DNA of 64,000 nt from Lactococcus taiwanensis. Lineage in GTDB: Bacteria; Bacillota; Bacilli; Lactobacillales; Streptococcaceae. Shown in pieces: positions 1 through 8,098 of this stretch. Made by a program: the position numbers and the translations under genes. How positions within the stretch are numbered: the first letter of the stretch is position 1; the number at the start of each line of letters is the position of its first letter. The notes under the pieces were generated by a model. That model was not told the origin of the DNA. It was given only the letters and a program-made list of their open reading frames with translations, and did not search any database. The DNA lies in the NCBI RefSeq assembly GCF_014905395.1, contig NZ_BNDT01000003.1, positions 1 through 64,000 on the forward strand. Direction: 5' to 3'.

Positions 1-161
1 CGGATATCAAAACTAAAGCTGAACAAGAAGAGGATGAAGTCACAGTGCAAGACCGTGTGGTAGGTGCTGCACAAAGCACTGGTAAATTCACTTCTAAACA
101 AGTAGATAAAGTGAAAGACAAAGTTGATGATATGACACCTGAAAAAGGCCGGGTCAACTAA
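1..161 (+). CDS. 3' end of an unidentified small hydrophilic protein gene
   Basis: The window opens inside an open frame that runs to a TAA at 159-161; about 52 C-terminal residues are visible. They are highly charged (Lys, Asp, Glu, Gln) with the heptad-like stretch KQVDKVKDKVDD, which suggests an amphipathic helix as in YtxH/CsbD-like stress proteins. That resemblance is only compositional and no family can be named. The gene is followed at once by a strong terminator, so it ends its transcription unit. Confidence 0.6.
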   Translation, partial: DIKTKAEQEEDEVTVQDRVVGAAQSTGKFTSKQVDKVKDKVDDMTPEKGRVN

Positions 162-171
162 CAATGATATT

Positions 172-201
172 AAAAAACCTCCCTTAAAAGGGAGGTTTTT
201 T
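172..201 (+). terminator. Rho-independent terminator
   Basis: A stem ACCTCCC/GGGAGGT flanked by A6 and T6 runs closes the transcript of the partial gene at the left edge. Confidence 0.9.
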
Positions 202-248
202 AGTTATAAATTTTTTATTAAAAAAAATTCAACCTTGAAAATAAATAC

Positions 249-279
249 TGTGTCAAAAAGTGGGAGACTTTTTGACACA
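249..279. other. 13-bp perfect inverted repeat upstream of the oxidase operon
   Basis: TGTGTCAAAAAGT is repeated inverted after a 5-base spacer (GGGAG). There is no T-run after it, so it is not a typical terminator. It lies about 100 bases upstream of the pox promoter and could be an operator or an RNA hairpin. Its role is unknown. Confidence 0.6.
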
Positions 280-361
280 AAGAAATTCTTCCTTATTTTT
301 GTGTGATTAAAGAAATCTAAAAGAAGATGACAAAATATGTGCACTTTTCTTTAAGAAGGAG

Positions 362-392
362 TATACTATATTTATAGTTTACAAATGTAAAC
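362..392 (+). promoter_or_regulatory. pox promoter with copper-type (CopR/CopY) operator
   Basis: A -10 box TATACT lies at 362-367, without a recognisable -35. Just downstream is the 16-bp dyad GTTTACAAATGTAAAC at 377-392, which contains TACAAATGTA, a match to the TACAnnTGTA cop box bound by CopY/CopR repressors. The dyad covers the expected transcription start, the right place for repression. Copper induction of lactate oxidase is known in L. lactis, which supports the reading. Confidence 0.65.
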
Positions 393-410
393 GAAAGAAA
401 GGAGCTATCA

Positions 411-2204
411 ATGGAAAATAAAATTGAAGCAGGTGTTGCAGCTGTAAAAGTTCTTGAAAATTGGGGTGTGAGCCATATTTATGGAATTCCTGGTGGATCC
501 ATTAATTCTCTAATGGACGCATTAGATAAGGAAAGGGAAAAAATTCGTTATGTTCAAGTACGGCATGAAGAAGTTGGTGCTATGGCAGCAAGTATGCATG
601 CCAAGTTTACTGGAGAGATTGGTGTAGCTTTTGGTTCTGCAGGACCTGGAGGGACTCATTTGTTAAATGGGCTCTATGATGCACGTGAGGATGGAGCTCC
701 AGTGTTAGCCCTTGTCGGTCAATTTGGGACAACGGGTATGAATATGGATACTTTTCAAGAGATGAATGAGGATCCAATTTATGCTGATGTGGCGGTATAT
801 CACCGCGTGGTGATGACAGCAGCTTCTCTTCCTCATATTATTGATGAGGCCATTAGACAAGCTTATAGTAAGCATGGTGTTGCAGTGGTTCAGCTCCCCG
901 TTAATCTTGGTTGGGAAAAAATACCAGCAGATGGGTGGTTTGACGCTAGTCAAGTTTATAGACCCCTAAAGTTTGCGGCACCCGAACCAGCGGAAATTAA
1001 TAAAGCTGCTGAAATTTTAAGCAAGGCGGAACGTCCGCTAATTTTTGCGGGGATTGGAGCACGTGGGACAGGAAAAGCTCTTGTTGAATTATCTCGTAAG
1101 GTTCAAGCACCGATCATGGTTTCTGCTTTGGCAATTGATGTTATTGATCATGAATATGAAGGCTTTTTAGGTTCTGCTGTTCGTGTGGCAAGGAAACCTG
1201 CTAATGACGCAGTGGCAAATGCTGATACGATCTTAATGCTTGGAACTAATCAACCCTTTATTGACGTTACCAATATGTTCAAAAATGTAAAACACGTCAT
1301 CCAAGTGGACATCAATCCCGCTCATTTGGGCAAACGCCAACAAACTGAGTTAACTATTTTGGCAGATGCTCAAAAGGTAGTGGCTAGCTTGTTGGATGAA
1401 GTGCCACAAAAACAAGAAAGTGCCTGGTATCGTGCTAATCTGAAGAATATTAACAATTGGAAAGCGTATACGGATCATTTAGAAAATGATCTCAATAATA
1501 GTGCACTGACACTTTATCAGGTTTACCATGCTCTTAACGAAGTGACAAAACCGCAAGCCCTCTTTTCAGTAGATGTAGGGGATGTCACGATGACTTCGGT
1601 ACGTCATCTGCATCTCAAGGAAGGGCAACAATGGCGAACTTCAGGGCTGTTTGCTACTATGGGGATCGGGTTACCGGGAGCTATCGCTGCTAAACTTGAT
1701 TTTCCCGAACGACAAGTTTGGTCTCTTTCAGGAGATGGTGCTTTTTCGATGGTTATGCAAGACCTGGCTACACAAGTTCAAGAAAAATTAGGGATTATTA
1801 ATGTGGTCTTTTCTAATCAGCAATATGGATTTATTAAGGATGAGCAAGAATCAACGAATAGAGGATATTTAGGTGTAGCTTTTACAGGGATTGATTTTGC
1901 TAAGGTAGCTCAAGCGATGGGAGCACATGGTTTTACCGTCACCAACTTAGAAGAACTTCATCAAGTTTTTGCACAAGCGGTAGAGCTTGCTGACTCAGGG
2001 GAAACGGTCTTGATTGATGCCAAGATAACTAATGAAAGTCCTTTGCCTGTAGAAGCACTCAAACTTGAACCTGAACAATTTTCTAATGAGGAAATTGAAG
2101 CGTTTAAAGCACGCTATCACGCTCAGCTATTGGAACCTTTCTCTAAGTATTTACAAGAAGAGGGGCTTAATAATCATGATTCAATTGAACAAGGTGGATT
2201 TTGA
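411..2204 (+). CDS. poxL: Pyruvate oxidase (ThDP/FAD, H2O2-forming)
   Basis: This 597-residue protein is a full-length ThDP-dependent enzyme of the pyruvate oxidase group. It converts pyruvate, phosphate and O2 to acetyl phosphate, CO2 and H2O2. The N-terminal PYR domain has the catalytic Glu in VRHEEVGAM (about residue 54). The central FAD domain follows, and the C-terminal PP domain has the GDGAFSM ThDP motif near 441 with its Asn partner at FSNQQ. The start is supported by AAAGGAG seven bases upstream. The lactate oxidase gene follows after 23 bases, so the two form an operon. Acetolactate synthase is the main alternative, but the overall sequence pattern resembles SpxB/PoxL. Confidence 0.88.
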   Translation: MENKIEAGVAAVKVLENWGVSHIYGIPGGSINSLMDALDKEREKIRYVQVRHEEVGAMAASMHAKFTGEIGVAFGSAGPGGTHLLNGLYDAREDGAPVLALVGQFGTTGMNMDTFQEMNEDPIYADVAVYHRVVMTAASLPHIIDEAIRQAYSKHGVAVVQLPVNLGWEKIPADGWFDASQVYRPLKFAAPEPAEINKAAEILSKAERPLIFAGIGARGTGKALVELSRKVQAPIMVSALAIDVIDHEYEGFLGSAVRVARKPANDAVANADTILMLGTNQPFIDVTNMFKNVKHVIQVDINPAHLGKRQQTELTILADAQKVVASLLDEVPQKQESAWYRANLKNINNWKAYTDHLENDLNNSALTLYQVYHALNEVTKPQALFSVDVGDVTMTSVRHLHLKEGQQWRTSGLFATMGIGLPGAIAAKLDFPERQVWSLSGDGAFSMVMQDLATQVQEKLGIINVVFSNQQYGFIKDEQESTNRGYLGVAFTGIDFAKVAQAMGAHGFTVTNLEELHQVFAQAVELADSGETVLIDAKITNESPLPVEALKLEPEQFSNEEIEAFKARYHAQLLEPFSKYLQEEGLNNHDSIEQGGF

Positions 2205-2227
2205 ATTTAAGGATCAGGGAGAAAAAA

Positions 2228-3328
2228 ATGAAATATCAAACAAGTCAAGAAAATAAAAAAATTGAAATTATCAACTTGCAATCACTTGAAGCTAGAGTGA
2301 AAAAAAGTATGGAAGCTGCAGGAAATGGGGGAGCTTTTGGTTATATTCGAGGTGGTGCTGAGGATGAGTGGACCATGCGAGAAAATACCCTAGCATTCAA
2401 TAAAAAGAAAATAATGCCACGTGTCTTAAGAGGGATTGATCATGCAGATTTATCAACTTCTCTTTTTGGAATACCGTTGACTACACCTATCATACAAGCT
2501 CCTGTGGCTGCTCAAGGACTTGCTCATGAAGAGGGAGAAGTTGCTACGGCGAAGGCTTTAGCAAAGATAGGGTCAATATTCTCTATTAGTACCTATGGCA
2601 GTACTGCGGTTGAAGAAGCTGCTCAGGCTGCCCCTGGAGCACCACAATTTTTCCAATTGTATATGAGTAAGGATGATCATTTTAATGAATTTCTCTTAGC
2701 GAAGGCGGTGGCTGCAGGAGTTAAGGCAATCATTTTAACAGCTGATTCTACGTTGGGAGGGTACCGTGAAGAAGATGTTGTGAACCATTTTCAATTTCCG
2801 CTTCCGATGCCTAATCTTGCAGCTTTTTCTGAAAGTGACGGGAAAGGGAGAGGGATAAGTGAGATTTATGCAGCTGCTAAACAAGGGTTAGTGATGGAAG
2901 ATATCCAAAAAATTAAAGCGTTCACTCATCTCCCTGTTATTGTAAAAGGTATCCAATCTCCTATCGATGCTGCTGAAGCCATTGAAGCAGGGGCTGATGG
3001 AATTTGGGTTTCTAATCATGGTGGAAGACAGCTTGACGGAGGACCAGCATCAATAGAGGTGTTACCTCTTATTGCCGAGCAAGTAAACCATCGGGTTCCG
3101 ATTATTTTTGACAGTGGTATCAGACGTGGTTCACATGTATTCAAGGCATTAGCACTTGGAGCAGATGTGGTCGCTATTGGACGTCCAGTTCTGTATGGTT
3201 TAAATCTTGGTGGAGCACAAGGAGTTGAGGCGGTTTTTGAACACCTTAATAAGGAGCTAAGCATTACGATGCAACTTGCAGGTACAAAAACGATTGATGC
3301 AGTTAAACATACTCCCTTAATGGATTAA
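2228..3328 (+). CDS. lctO: L-lactate oxidase (FMN-dependent)
   Basis: This is an FMN-dependent alpha-hydroxy-acid oxidase that converts L-lactate and O2 to pyruvate and H2O2. The TIM-barrel signature SNHGGRQLDGGP (about residues 262-273) carries the catalytic His and substrate-binding Arg, and SGIRRGSHVFKAL contributes FMN phosphate binding. I chose the ATG at 2228 (366 residues) because AGGGAG lies seven bases upstream; an in-frame start at 2201 overlaps pox and lacks a ribosome site. The product feeds the preceding pyruvate oxidase, so the pair can turn lactate into acetyl phosphate while reducing two O2 to H2O2. It probably shares the cop-box control. Confidence 0.9.
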   Translation: MKYQTSQENKKIEIINLQSLEARVKKSMEAAGNGGAFGYIRGGAEDEWTMRENTLAFNKKKIMPRVLRGIDHADLSTSLFGIPLTTPIIQAPVAAQGLAHEEGEVATAKALAKIGSIFSISTYGSTAVEEAAQAAPGAPQFFQLYMSKDDHFNEFLLAKAVAAGVKAIILTADSTLGGYREEDVVNHFQFPLPMPNLAAFSESDGKGRGISEIYAAAKQGLVMEDIQKIKAFTHLPVIVKGIQSPIDAAEAIEAGADGIWVSNHGGRQLDGGPASIEVLPLIAEQVNHRVPIIFDSGIRRGSHVFKALALGADVVAIGRPVLYGLNLGGAQGVEAVFEHLNKELSITMQLAGTKTIDAVKHTPLMD

Positions 3329-3341
3329 ATTTGAGTAAATA

Positions 3342-3368
3342 AAAAAAGACAACAAGTGTGTCTTTTTT
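3342..3368. terminator. Terminator after lctO, probably bidirectional
   Basis: AAAAAAGACA pairs with TGTCTTTTTT around a seven-base loop. A and T runs on both sides allow it to stop lctO and also transcripts arriving from the opposite-strand tRNA gene. Confidence 0.85.
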
Positions 3369-3372
3369 GATA

Positions 3373-3445
3373 TGGCCCCTGCCAGGATCGAACTGGCAAC
3401 CACTGCTTAGGAGGCGGTAGTTATATCCAATTTAACTAAGGGACC
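3373..3445 (-). tRNA. tRNA-Arg (anticodon CCT)
   Basis: Read on the minus strand, a 73-nt cloverleaf forms with acceptor GGTCCCT/AGGGGCC, a D arm around TTAGTTAAATTGGATATAA, anticodon loop CTCCTAA (CCT, arginine AGG codons) and T arm with GTTCGATCC. CCA is not encoded. The anticodon stem as read has one C-A mismatch (ACCGC against GCAGT). Confidence 0.88.
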
Positions 3446-3456
3446 GTAAAAAGTTA

Positions 3457-3472
3457 CTGACAGAGCTGTCAG
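3457..3472. repeat. CTGAC-N6-GTCAG palindrome, exact
   Basis: The core is AGAGCT. It lies between the 5' side of tRNA-Arg and the 3' end of the oxidoreductase gene. Confidence 0.95.
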
Positions 3473-3524
3473 AGAAAGGACTAAAGGTAAGCCCTCTAAA
3501 TCAGTAACGGGTGAAACAAAATGT

Positions 3525-4505
3525 TTATTGATGATCTGCTGTAAAGACGATACCAGCACTCTGCCGCATTTCATAAGAAGTTTCTGCAACAGCTTTGGCA
3601 TAGCTTTGAAGGTGTTTAGCGGTTGTCGTATCATGAGATTCAAGGAGTTTTGCAAACTCGTTTGCTTCATCATAAAGAGAATGTTTAGGAGCTGTAATAT
3701 CTAGCCTTGTTTTTTCGCCCGCTAAGTTGACGAAGGTTGCTGATGTGATTGCATTCACTCCATCTAAAATCAATGTTCCATCTTCTGTGTAGATTTCGCT
3801 TGGTAAGTAGCTATTGACATTTCCGGCACATTTTATAGCGACTTTGAACTCACTATAATCAAGTATACCGACACCTGATAAGTCAACGCCGGAAGGTAGA
3901 ATAACGGCGTCATATGTCGCTTTCTGAGGTTTACCAAACCAAAAAATTGCTGCATATAAAAGATAAACGCCGAGATCGGCAAGAAGCCCTCCTGAGAATT
4001 TCGCATTAAACTTGTTGGGGAGCTCTCCTTGCAAAAGTGCTGGCATTTTTGAAGAATACTTGGAGTAGGTAAAGTCCGCACCCTTGACAGTCTTGTCAGC
4101 AAGAAAGTCTTTGATTGTAGTAAAAGCTGTTTCGTGAATGTTACGAGCGCCTTCAAAGAAAAGTAAGTCCTTTTCTTCAGCCAATTTCGTGATTTCCAAA
4201 AGTTCCGAAGGATTTGAAAAAGCTGGTTTTTCAACAATTACATGATGCCCTGCAAGAAGTGCACTTTTTGCTTGTTCAAAGTGCAAGGCATTGGGACTTG
4301 CAATATAAATTACATCTAAATGGGCCTCAAAAAATTGCTCTAACTGATCAAACTGCTCAATCTCTTCAAAATCAGCGCTAAAACGCGCAGCGGATTCAAG
4401 TCGGCGAGAATAGACCGCTGAAAATTTAAATTTTTCAGTCAGATGGGCTGCATCAATAAAAGAGCGAGCAATCCAACTCGTTCCGATAACACCAAGTTTT
4501 AACAT
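3525..4505 (-). CDS. Gfo/Idh/MocA family oxidoreductase
   Basis: This 326-residue NAD(P)-dependent dehydrogenase of the Gfo/Idh/MocA type has an N-terminal Rossmann fold (LGVIGTSWIARSF) and the family EKP motif (HVIVEKPAF, near residue 95) that orients the nicotinamide. The C-terminal half is the usual alpha/beta substrate domain. The substrate cannot be told from sequence; sugars or inositol derivatives are typical. GGAG lies before its ATG (TCTCC at 4511-4515 on the plus strand). It stands alone, facing away from udk. Confidence 0.85.
   Translation of the reverse strand: MLKLGVIGTSWIARSFIDAAHLTEKFKFSAVYSRRLESAARFSADFEEIEQFDQLEQFFEAHLDVIYIASPNALHFEQAKSALLAGHHVIVEKPAFSNPSELLEITKLAEEKDLLFFEGARNIHETAFTTIKDFLADKTVKGADFTYSKYSSKMPALLQGELPNKFNAKFSGGLLADLGVYLLYAAIFWFGKPQKATYDAVILPSGVDLSGVGILDYSEFKVAIKCAGNVNSYLPSEIYTEDGTLILDGVNAITSATFVNLAGEKTRLDITAPKHSLYDEANEFAKLLESHDTTTAKHLQSYAKAVAETSYEMRQSAGIVFTADHQ
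4084..4099. repeat. CTGAC-N6-GTCAG palindrome, one mismatch (first base T)
   Basis: TTGAC-AGTCTT-GTCAG lies inside the Gfo/Idh oxidoreductase gene. In the gene's own frame it reads as the D-x-x-V type. Confidence 0.6.
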
Positions 4506-4753
4506 CCTAATCTCCTTTTATGGGGCAGAAGTAATTCATCAGAAGGACTTCTATTTTCTGTCAAAATCTACCTCTATTATATCAAAAATTATACTAAAGT
4601 ACCTCTGCTGAACTATCAGTGTACTGACGATTTGGTAAGTGAATGACAAAATTTGATAAAATGTGGTAAAATATATAGGAAAAATTTTTGAATTAATTGT
4701 GACCCAAGTGTGCAATTAATCGGTGGAATTTATTCTGCAGGAAGGCACATATT

Positions 4754-5374
4754 TTGAAAAAAACATTAATTATCGGTGTAACTGGTGGTTCGGCTAGTGG
4801 TAAGACAAGTGTTTCGCATGCGATTTTAGAGACATTCTCTAATGAGAGAATCGCTATGATTGAACATGATAGCTACTATAAAGACCAATCCCATCTCACT
4901 TTTGAAGAACGCACGAAAACAAATTACGACCATCCGTTGGCTTTCGATACAGATTACCTGATTGCTCAACTCAAGGAACTACAAGAAGGGCGTGCTGTTG
5001 ATATTCCCATTTATGATTATGCTCGCCATACGCGTTCTGAGGACACTTATCGTCAGGAACCTGTGGATGTGTTGATTGTAGAAGGAATTTTAGTCCTTGA
5101 AGATGAACGTTTACGTGATTTGATGGATATCAAGATTTTTGTGGACACAGATGATGATGTGCGAATTATTCGTCGTATTCGTCGGGACATTGAAGAACGT
5201 GGACGGACTTTGGATTCGGTCATTACTCAATATCTGGATGCTGTCAAACCGATGTATCATCAGTTTATTGAACCTACCAAGCGTTATGCGGATGTGATTA
5301 TTCCTGAGGGAGTTTCAAATACGGTAGGGGTCGATATTATTACAACAAAGATTGCCAGTATTTTGAATGATTAA
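4754..5374 (+). CDS. udk: Uridine kinase
   Basis: Uridine/cytidine kinase (206 residues) phosphorylates uridine and cytidine for pyrimidine salvage. The P-loop [12 protein letters not shown] lies at residues 8-19, followed by the EHDSYYKDQ nucleoside-binding stretch and the [12 protein letters not shown] lid. The start appears to be TTG at 4754, preceded by AGGAAGG; there is no in-frame ATG in a better place. It is monocistronic with its own terminator. Its length is normal for the family. Confidence 0.93.
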   Translation: MKKTLIIGVTGGSASGKTSVSHAILETFSNERIAMIEHDSYYKDQSHLTFEERTKTNYDHPLAFDTDYLIAQLKELQEGRAVDIPIYDYARHTRSEDTYRQEPVDVLIVEGILVLEDERLRDLMDIKIFVDTDDDVRIIRRIRRDIEERGRTLDSVITQYLDAVKPMYHQFIEPTKRYADVIIPEGVSNTVGVDIITTKIASILND

Positions 5375-5396
5375 GCCTGTTTGAGACAGGTTTTTT
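5374..5396 (+). terminator. Terminator of udk
   Basis: CCTGT-TTGAG-ACAGG is followed by T6 immediately after the stop codon. Confidence 0.8.
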
Positions 5397-5480
5397 CTTT
5401 TAACTTTGCTAAGAACAATTTTGTGAAATAATCTTCAAGAGAAGTGAAGTTATTTCCTGATAAATCAACAATGGTAATGC

Positions 5481-5509
5481 TTACTTTTTTTGTGAAAGTG
5501 TGTTATACT
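5481..5509 (+). promoter_or_regulatory. pta promoter
   Basis: TTACTT and TATACT are separated by 17 bases. The -10 ends about 80 bases before the pta start. Confidence 0.65.
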
Positions 5510-5538
5510 TGTTTCGTAACATTTGCAGAAAGGATAGT

Positions 5539-5574
5539 CGCTTTAAAAAGCGGCGTGCTATGACAGGGTCATAG
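5539..5574 (+). promoter_or_regulatory. Two small hairpins in the pta leader
   Basis: CGCTT-TAAA-AAGCG (5539-5552) and CTATGAC-AGG-GTCATAG (5558-5574) stack directly upstream of the pta ribosome-binding region. They could modulate translation or mRNA stability. No known riboswitch class is recognised. Confidence 0.4.
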
Positions 5575-5591
5575 TGAGGGATAATTTCAAA

Positions 5592-6575
5592 ATGGAACTT
5601 TTTGAATCGTTAAAACAAAAAATCGGCGGAAAAGGACTTAGAATCGTCTTTCCAGAAGGTACAGATGCTCGTATTTTGGGGGCGGCCAACAGACTTTATG
5701 CGGACAAATTGGTCACACCAGTATTTATTGGAAACATCAAGGAAGTAACAGCAACTTTGACTTCGCGGGGGATTAATCCTGAAGGTTTTCAAATTTATGA
5801 TCCAATGAATTGTGATCGCTTTGAGCAAATGGTAGAACTTTTCATTGAACGTCGTAAAGGAAAAGCGACCGAAGCGCAAGCGCGCGAAATTTTGAAAGAC
5901 CCTAATTACTTTGGTACCATGTTGGTTTATATGGGTATTGCAGATGGTATGGTGTCTGGAGCAATTCACTCCACTGCGGATACAGTCCGCCCAGCACTCC
6001 AAATTATTAAAACAAAGCCAGGTGTTAAATCTGTTTCTGGAGCTTTCATTATGGTACGTGGGCGTGACGATAATGAAAAATATATTTTTGGTGATTGTGC
6101 GATTAATATCAAACCTGATGCGCCAACGCTTGCAGATATTGCTGTGGCTTCAGCTGAAACAGCAGCCCTCTTTGACATCGATCCTAAAGTAGCGATGCTT
6201 TCTTTCTCAACAAAGGGCTCTGGTAAATCTGAAGATGTTGAAAAAGTGGTAGAAGCAACTAAGCTTGTCAAAGAAAATCATCCTGAAATCGAACTGGATG
6301 GCGAACTCCAATTCGACGCAGCTTTTGTTCCTGCGGTAGCTCGTCAAAAAGCACCTGAATCTTCTGTAGCTGGGAAAGCCAATGTCTTTATCTTCCCTGA
6401 TATTCAATCTGGAAATATTGGTTATAAGATCGCACAGCGTCTCGGTAATTTTGAAGCTATCGGTCCTATCTTACAAGGCTTAAACGCCCCGGTATCCGAC
6501 CTTTCACGTGGCTGTAATGAAGAAGATGTCTATAAATTAGCCATCATTACAGCGGCACAAGCCTTAAAAGATTAA
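5592..6575 (+). CDS. pta: Phosphate acetyltransferase
   Basis: Phosphotransacetylase (327 residues) interconverts acetyl-CoA and acetyl phosphate, the substrate of acetate kinase and the product of the pyruvate oxidase encoded 3 kb upstream. The family pattern is clear (RIVFPEGTDARILGAA near the N terminus, the GMADGMVSGA-like stretch and FPDIQSGNIGYKIAQRL near the C terminus). A GTG at 5574 in the same frame would add six residues but lies within a leader hairpin; MELFESLKQK at 5592 is the conserved start. Confidence 0.93.
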   Translation: MELFESLKQKIGGKGLRIVFPEGTDARILGAANRLYADKLVTPVFIGNIKEVTATLTSRGINPEGFQIYDPMNCDRFEQMVELFIERRKGKATEAQAREILKDPNYFGTMLVYMGIADGMVSGAIHSTADTVRPALQIIKTKPGVKSVSGAFIMVRGRDDNEKYIFGDCAINIKPDAPTLADIAVASAETAALFDIDPKVAMLSFSTKGSGKSEDVEKVVEATKLVKENHPEIELDGELQFDAAFVPAVARQKAPESSVAGKANVFIFPDIQSGNIGYKIAQRLGNFEAIGPILQGLNAPVSDLSRGCNEEDVYKLAIITAAQALKD

Positions 6576-6585
6576 TTCTGACTTA

Positions 6586-6601
6586 CTGACGGTGCTGTCA
6601 G
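6586..6601. repeat. CTGAC-N6-GTCAG palindrome, exact
   Basis: The core is GGTGCT. It lies ten bases after the pta stop and is extended on both sides by TTA/TAA. Confidence 0.95.
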
Positions 6602-6625
6602 TAAATGATGAACGCCGTTTTTAAT

Positions 6626-6653
6626 AAAATCCTTCATTCTTGGAGGATTTTTT
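6626..6653 (+). terminator. Terminator of pta
   Basis: AAAATCCT pairs with AGGATTTT and is followed by T residues. Confidence 0.8.
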
Positions 6654-6705
6654 AATTCTTTTAAAAATGTTATAATGGTAAAATCAAAATATGAAATGAG
6701 CAGCT

Positions 6706-7098
6706 ATGAAAAAATCTAAAATTTTTGCCTTAATTGCTAATCTTATCTTCACCGCTTTTGTGTTGATTGCCTTAGCAGGATTTTGGTTTATTTTTCTCAT
6801 GAGAAATTCTTCTGCGGTAATTCAAGATGTGCAAGATGCTGGTTTAGAGATGAATATGTTAGTTTCAGCTCTGATCATCGCTGCGGGTGTTCTCATCTTA
6901 CTAGTGATATTAAATTGGATAGCCTTTATTCGCTTCCATCATTCTAGGGGATGGCGTCTTTATTTACTGATAGTTGGCATATTTTATGGCTTGGCGTCGC
7001 TATTTAATGGAGCTGGTCTTTTGATTACCTTGCCCATTGCGATTTGCCTGGTTTTAAGTTATGTGTTTAAGCAACAAGAAATAAAAGTAGAAAAATAA
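6706..7098 (+). CDS. Small membrane protein of unknown function
   Basis: The predicted 130-residue protein has about four hydrophobic segments (roughly residues 7-32, 50-70, 85-105 and 105-122) and a short charged C-terminal tail (KQQEIKVEK). I recognise no family motif. It has a TATAAT box at about 6671 and its own terminator, and it converges with the HAD hydrolase gene. The ribosome site is weak (GAGCAGC). Function unknown. Confidence 0.7.
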   Translation: MKKSKIFALIANLIFTAFVLIALAGFWFIFLMRNSSAVIQDVQDAGLEMNMLVSALIIAAGVLILLVILNWIAFIRFHHSRGWRLYLLIVGIFYGLASLFNGAGLLITLPIAICLVLSYVFKQQEIKVEK

Positions 7099-7126
7099 AA
7101 AGCACCGCGTTCAACAGGTGCTTTTT
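7097..7126. terminator. Bidirectional terminator between convergent genes
   Basis: AAAAAGCACC and GGTGCTTTTT form a 10-bp stem with A and T runs on either side. It serves the membrane protein gene and the oppositely oriented HAD gene. Confidence 0.88.
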
Positions 7127-7146
7127 ATAAATGAAAATAAAGTATT

Positions 7147-7932
7147 TTACATTAAATCCCAGTGCTTAAAGGCATTGATAATGCCATGATTAGTATTTTC
7201 TGTAGAAATGAAATCAGCAAGTTCTTTCAATTCTGAAACAGAATTTCCCATTGCAGTACGATAATCCGCAGCTTTAAAAAGGTCCAAATCATTACGTCCA
7301 TCTCCAAAAGCAAAGGTGTCCCCTTCAAAACCAAGGACATCTTTAACATGAAGTAGCCCAGTTCCTTTATTTGTTGTACGATTGGTGACATCAATTGAAC
7401 TTGGTGAGTTCATAAAAAAGTTCAGTTCGGGCACGGCTTCTTTGTAGTAATCAACCTGGCTGAGTTGATTTGTGAGGACAAGGAGCATGTTGACTTCTTG
7501 AGAAAGATAGCGCGTGGCATCGACTTCAGGCATTGGCATATGCGTGTAAGCATAGGCTTTTTTTGCAAAATCAGTCAGAGCGTTGACCCAGTAACCGTGG
7601 CTGTCATAAAAAGAGAGGGCCTCACGTTGTGCTTCTGAAGCTTGGAGTAATTTTTGCACACTGGATGTCGGTATCTCTTCTTTGTAAATGGTTTTACCAT
7701 CTAAAACAATATACTGACCATTCATGGCAACCGCACCGGTAATGCCAGTTTGCTCCATGATTGCCTCAAGCTCAAAATGTCCTCGCCCAGTTGCGATGAA
7801 AGGTAAAATCCCGTTTTCTCGAATCCGATGTACTCCGTCAATTACTTCTTGATCTAATTGACTTTGGGCATTGAGCAAAGTTCCATCGAGGTCAAAGAAG
7901 GCTAAAGCCTTATAATCATTGATATTTTCCAT
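7147..7932 (-). CDS. Cof-type HAD family hydrolase
   Basis: This 261-residue HAD phosphatase has motif I FFDLDGTLL (residues 12-20), motif II in FIATGR, a C2 cap domain, and motif IV GDGRNDLDLF (about 220-229). Members dephosphorylate sugar phosphates, FMN or related metabolites; the substrate cannot be inferred here. The ATG lies only seven bases after a TACAAT -10 box (minus strand, 7944-7939) with TTACAA 17 bases further up, and no ribosome site fits between. It therefore looks leaderless. It is divergent from ftsK. Confidence 0.88.
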   Translation of the reverse strand: MENINDYKALAFFDLDGTLLNAQSQLDQEVIDGVHRIRENGILPFIATGRGHFELEAIMEQTGITGAVAMNGQYIVLDGKTIYKEEIPTSSVQKLLQASEAQREALSFYDSHGYWVNALTDFAKKAYAYTHMPMPEVDATRYLSQEVNMLLVLTNQLSQVDYYKEAVPELNFFMNSPSSIDVTNRTTNKGTGLLHVKDVLGFEGDTFAFGDGRNDLDLFKAADYRTAMGNSVSELKELADFISTENTNHGIINAFKHWDLM

Positions 7933-8002
7933 AATTTTATTGTATCAAATTTATGATATAATTGTAAGTAGATTTATCCACAGATGCCAGAGCTAGTCTT
8001 CT

Positions 8003-8018
8003 CTGACAGGCTGGTCAG
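8003..8018. repeat. CTGAC-N6-GTCAG palindrome, exact
   Basis: The core is AGGCTG. It lies in the leader between the HAD/ftsK divergent promoters and ftsK. Confidence 0.93.
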
Positions 8019-8098
8019 CAAAGCAAAGAGTATTCTATTTTGAACCAGCACCTGATGACCTTTTTAAAATTAGAAGAACCTGAAAGTAAAATATAAAA

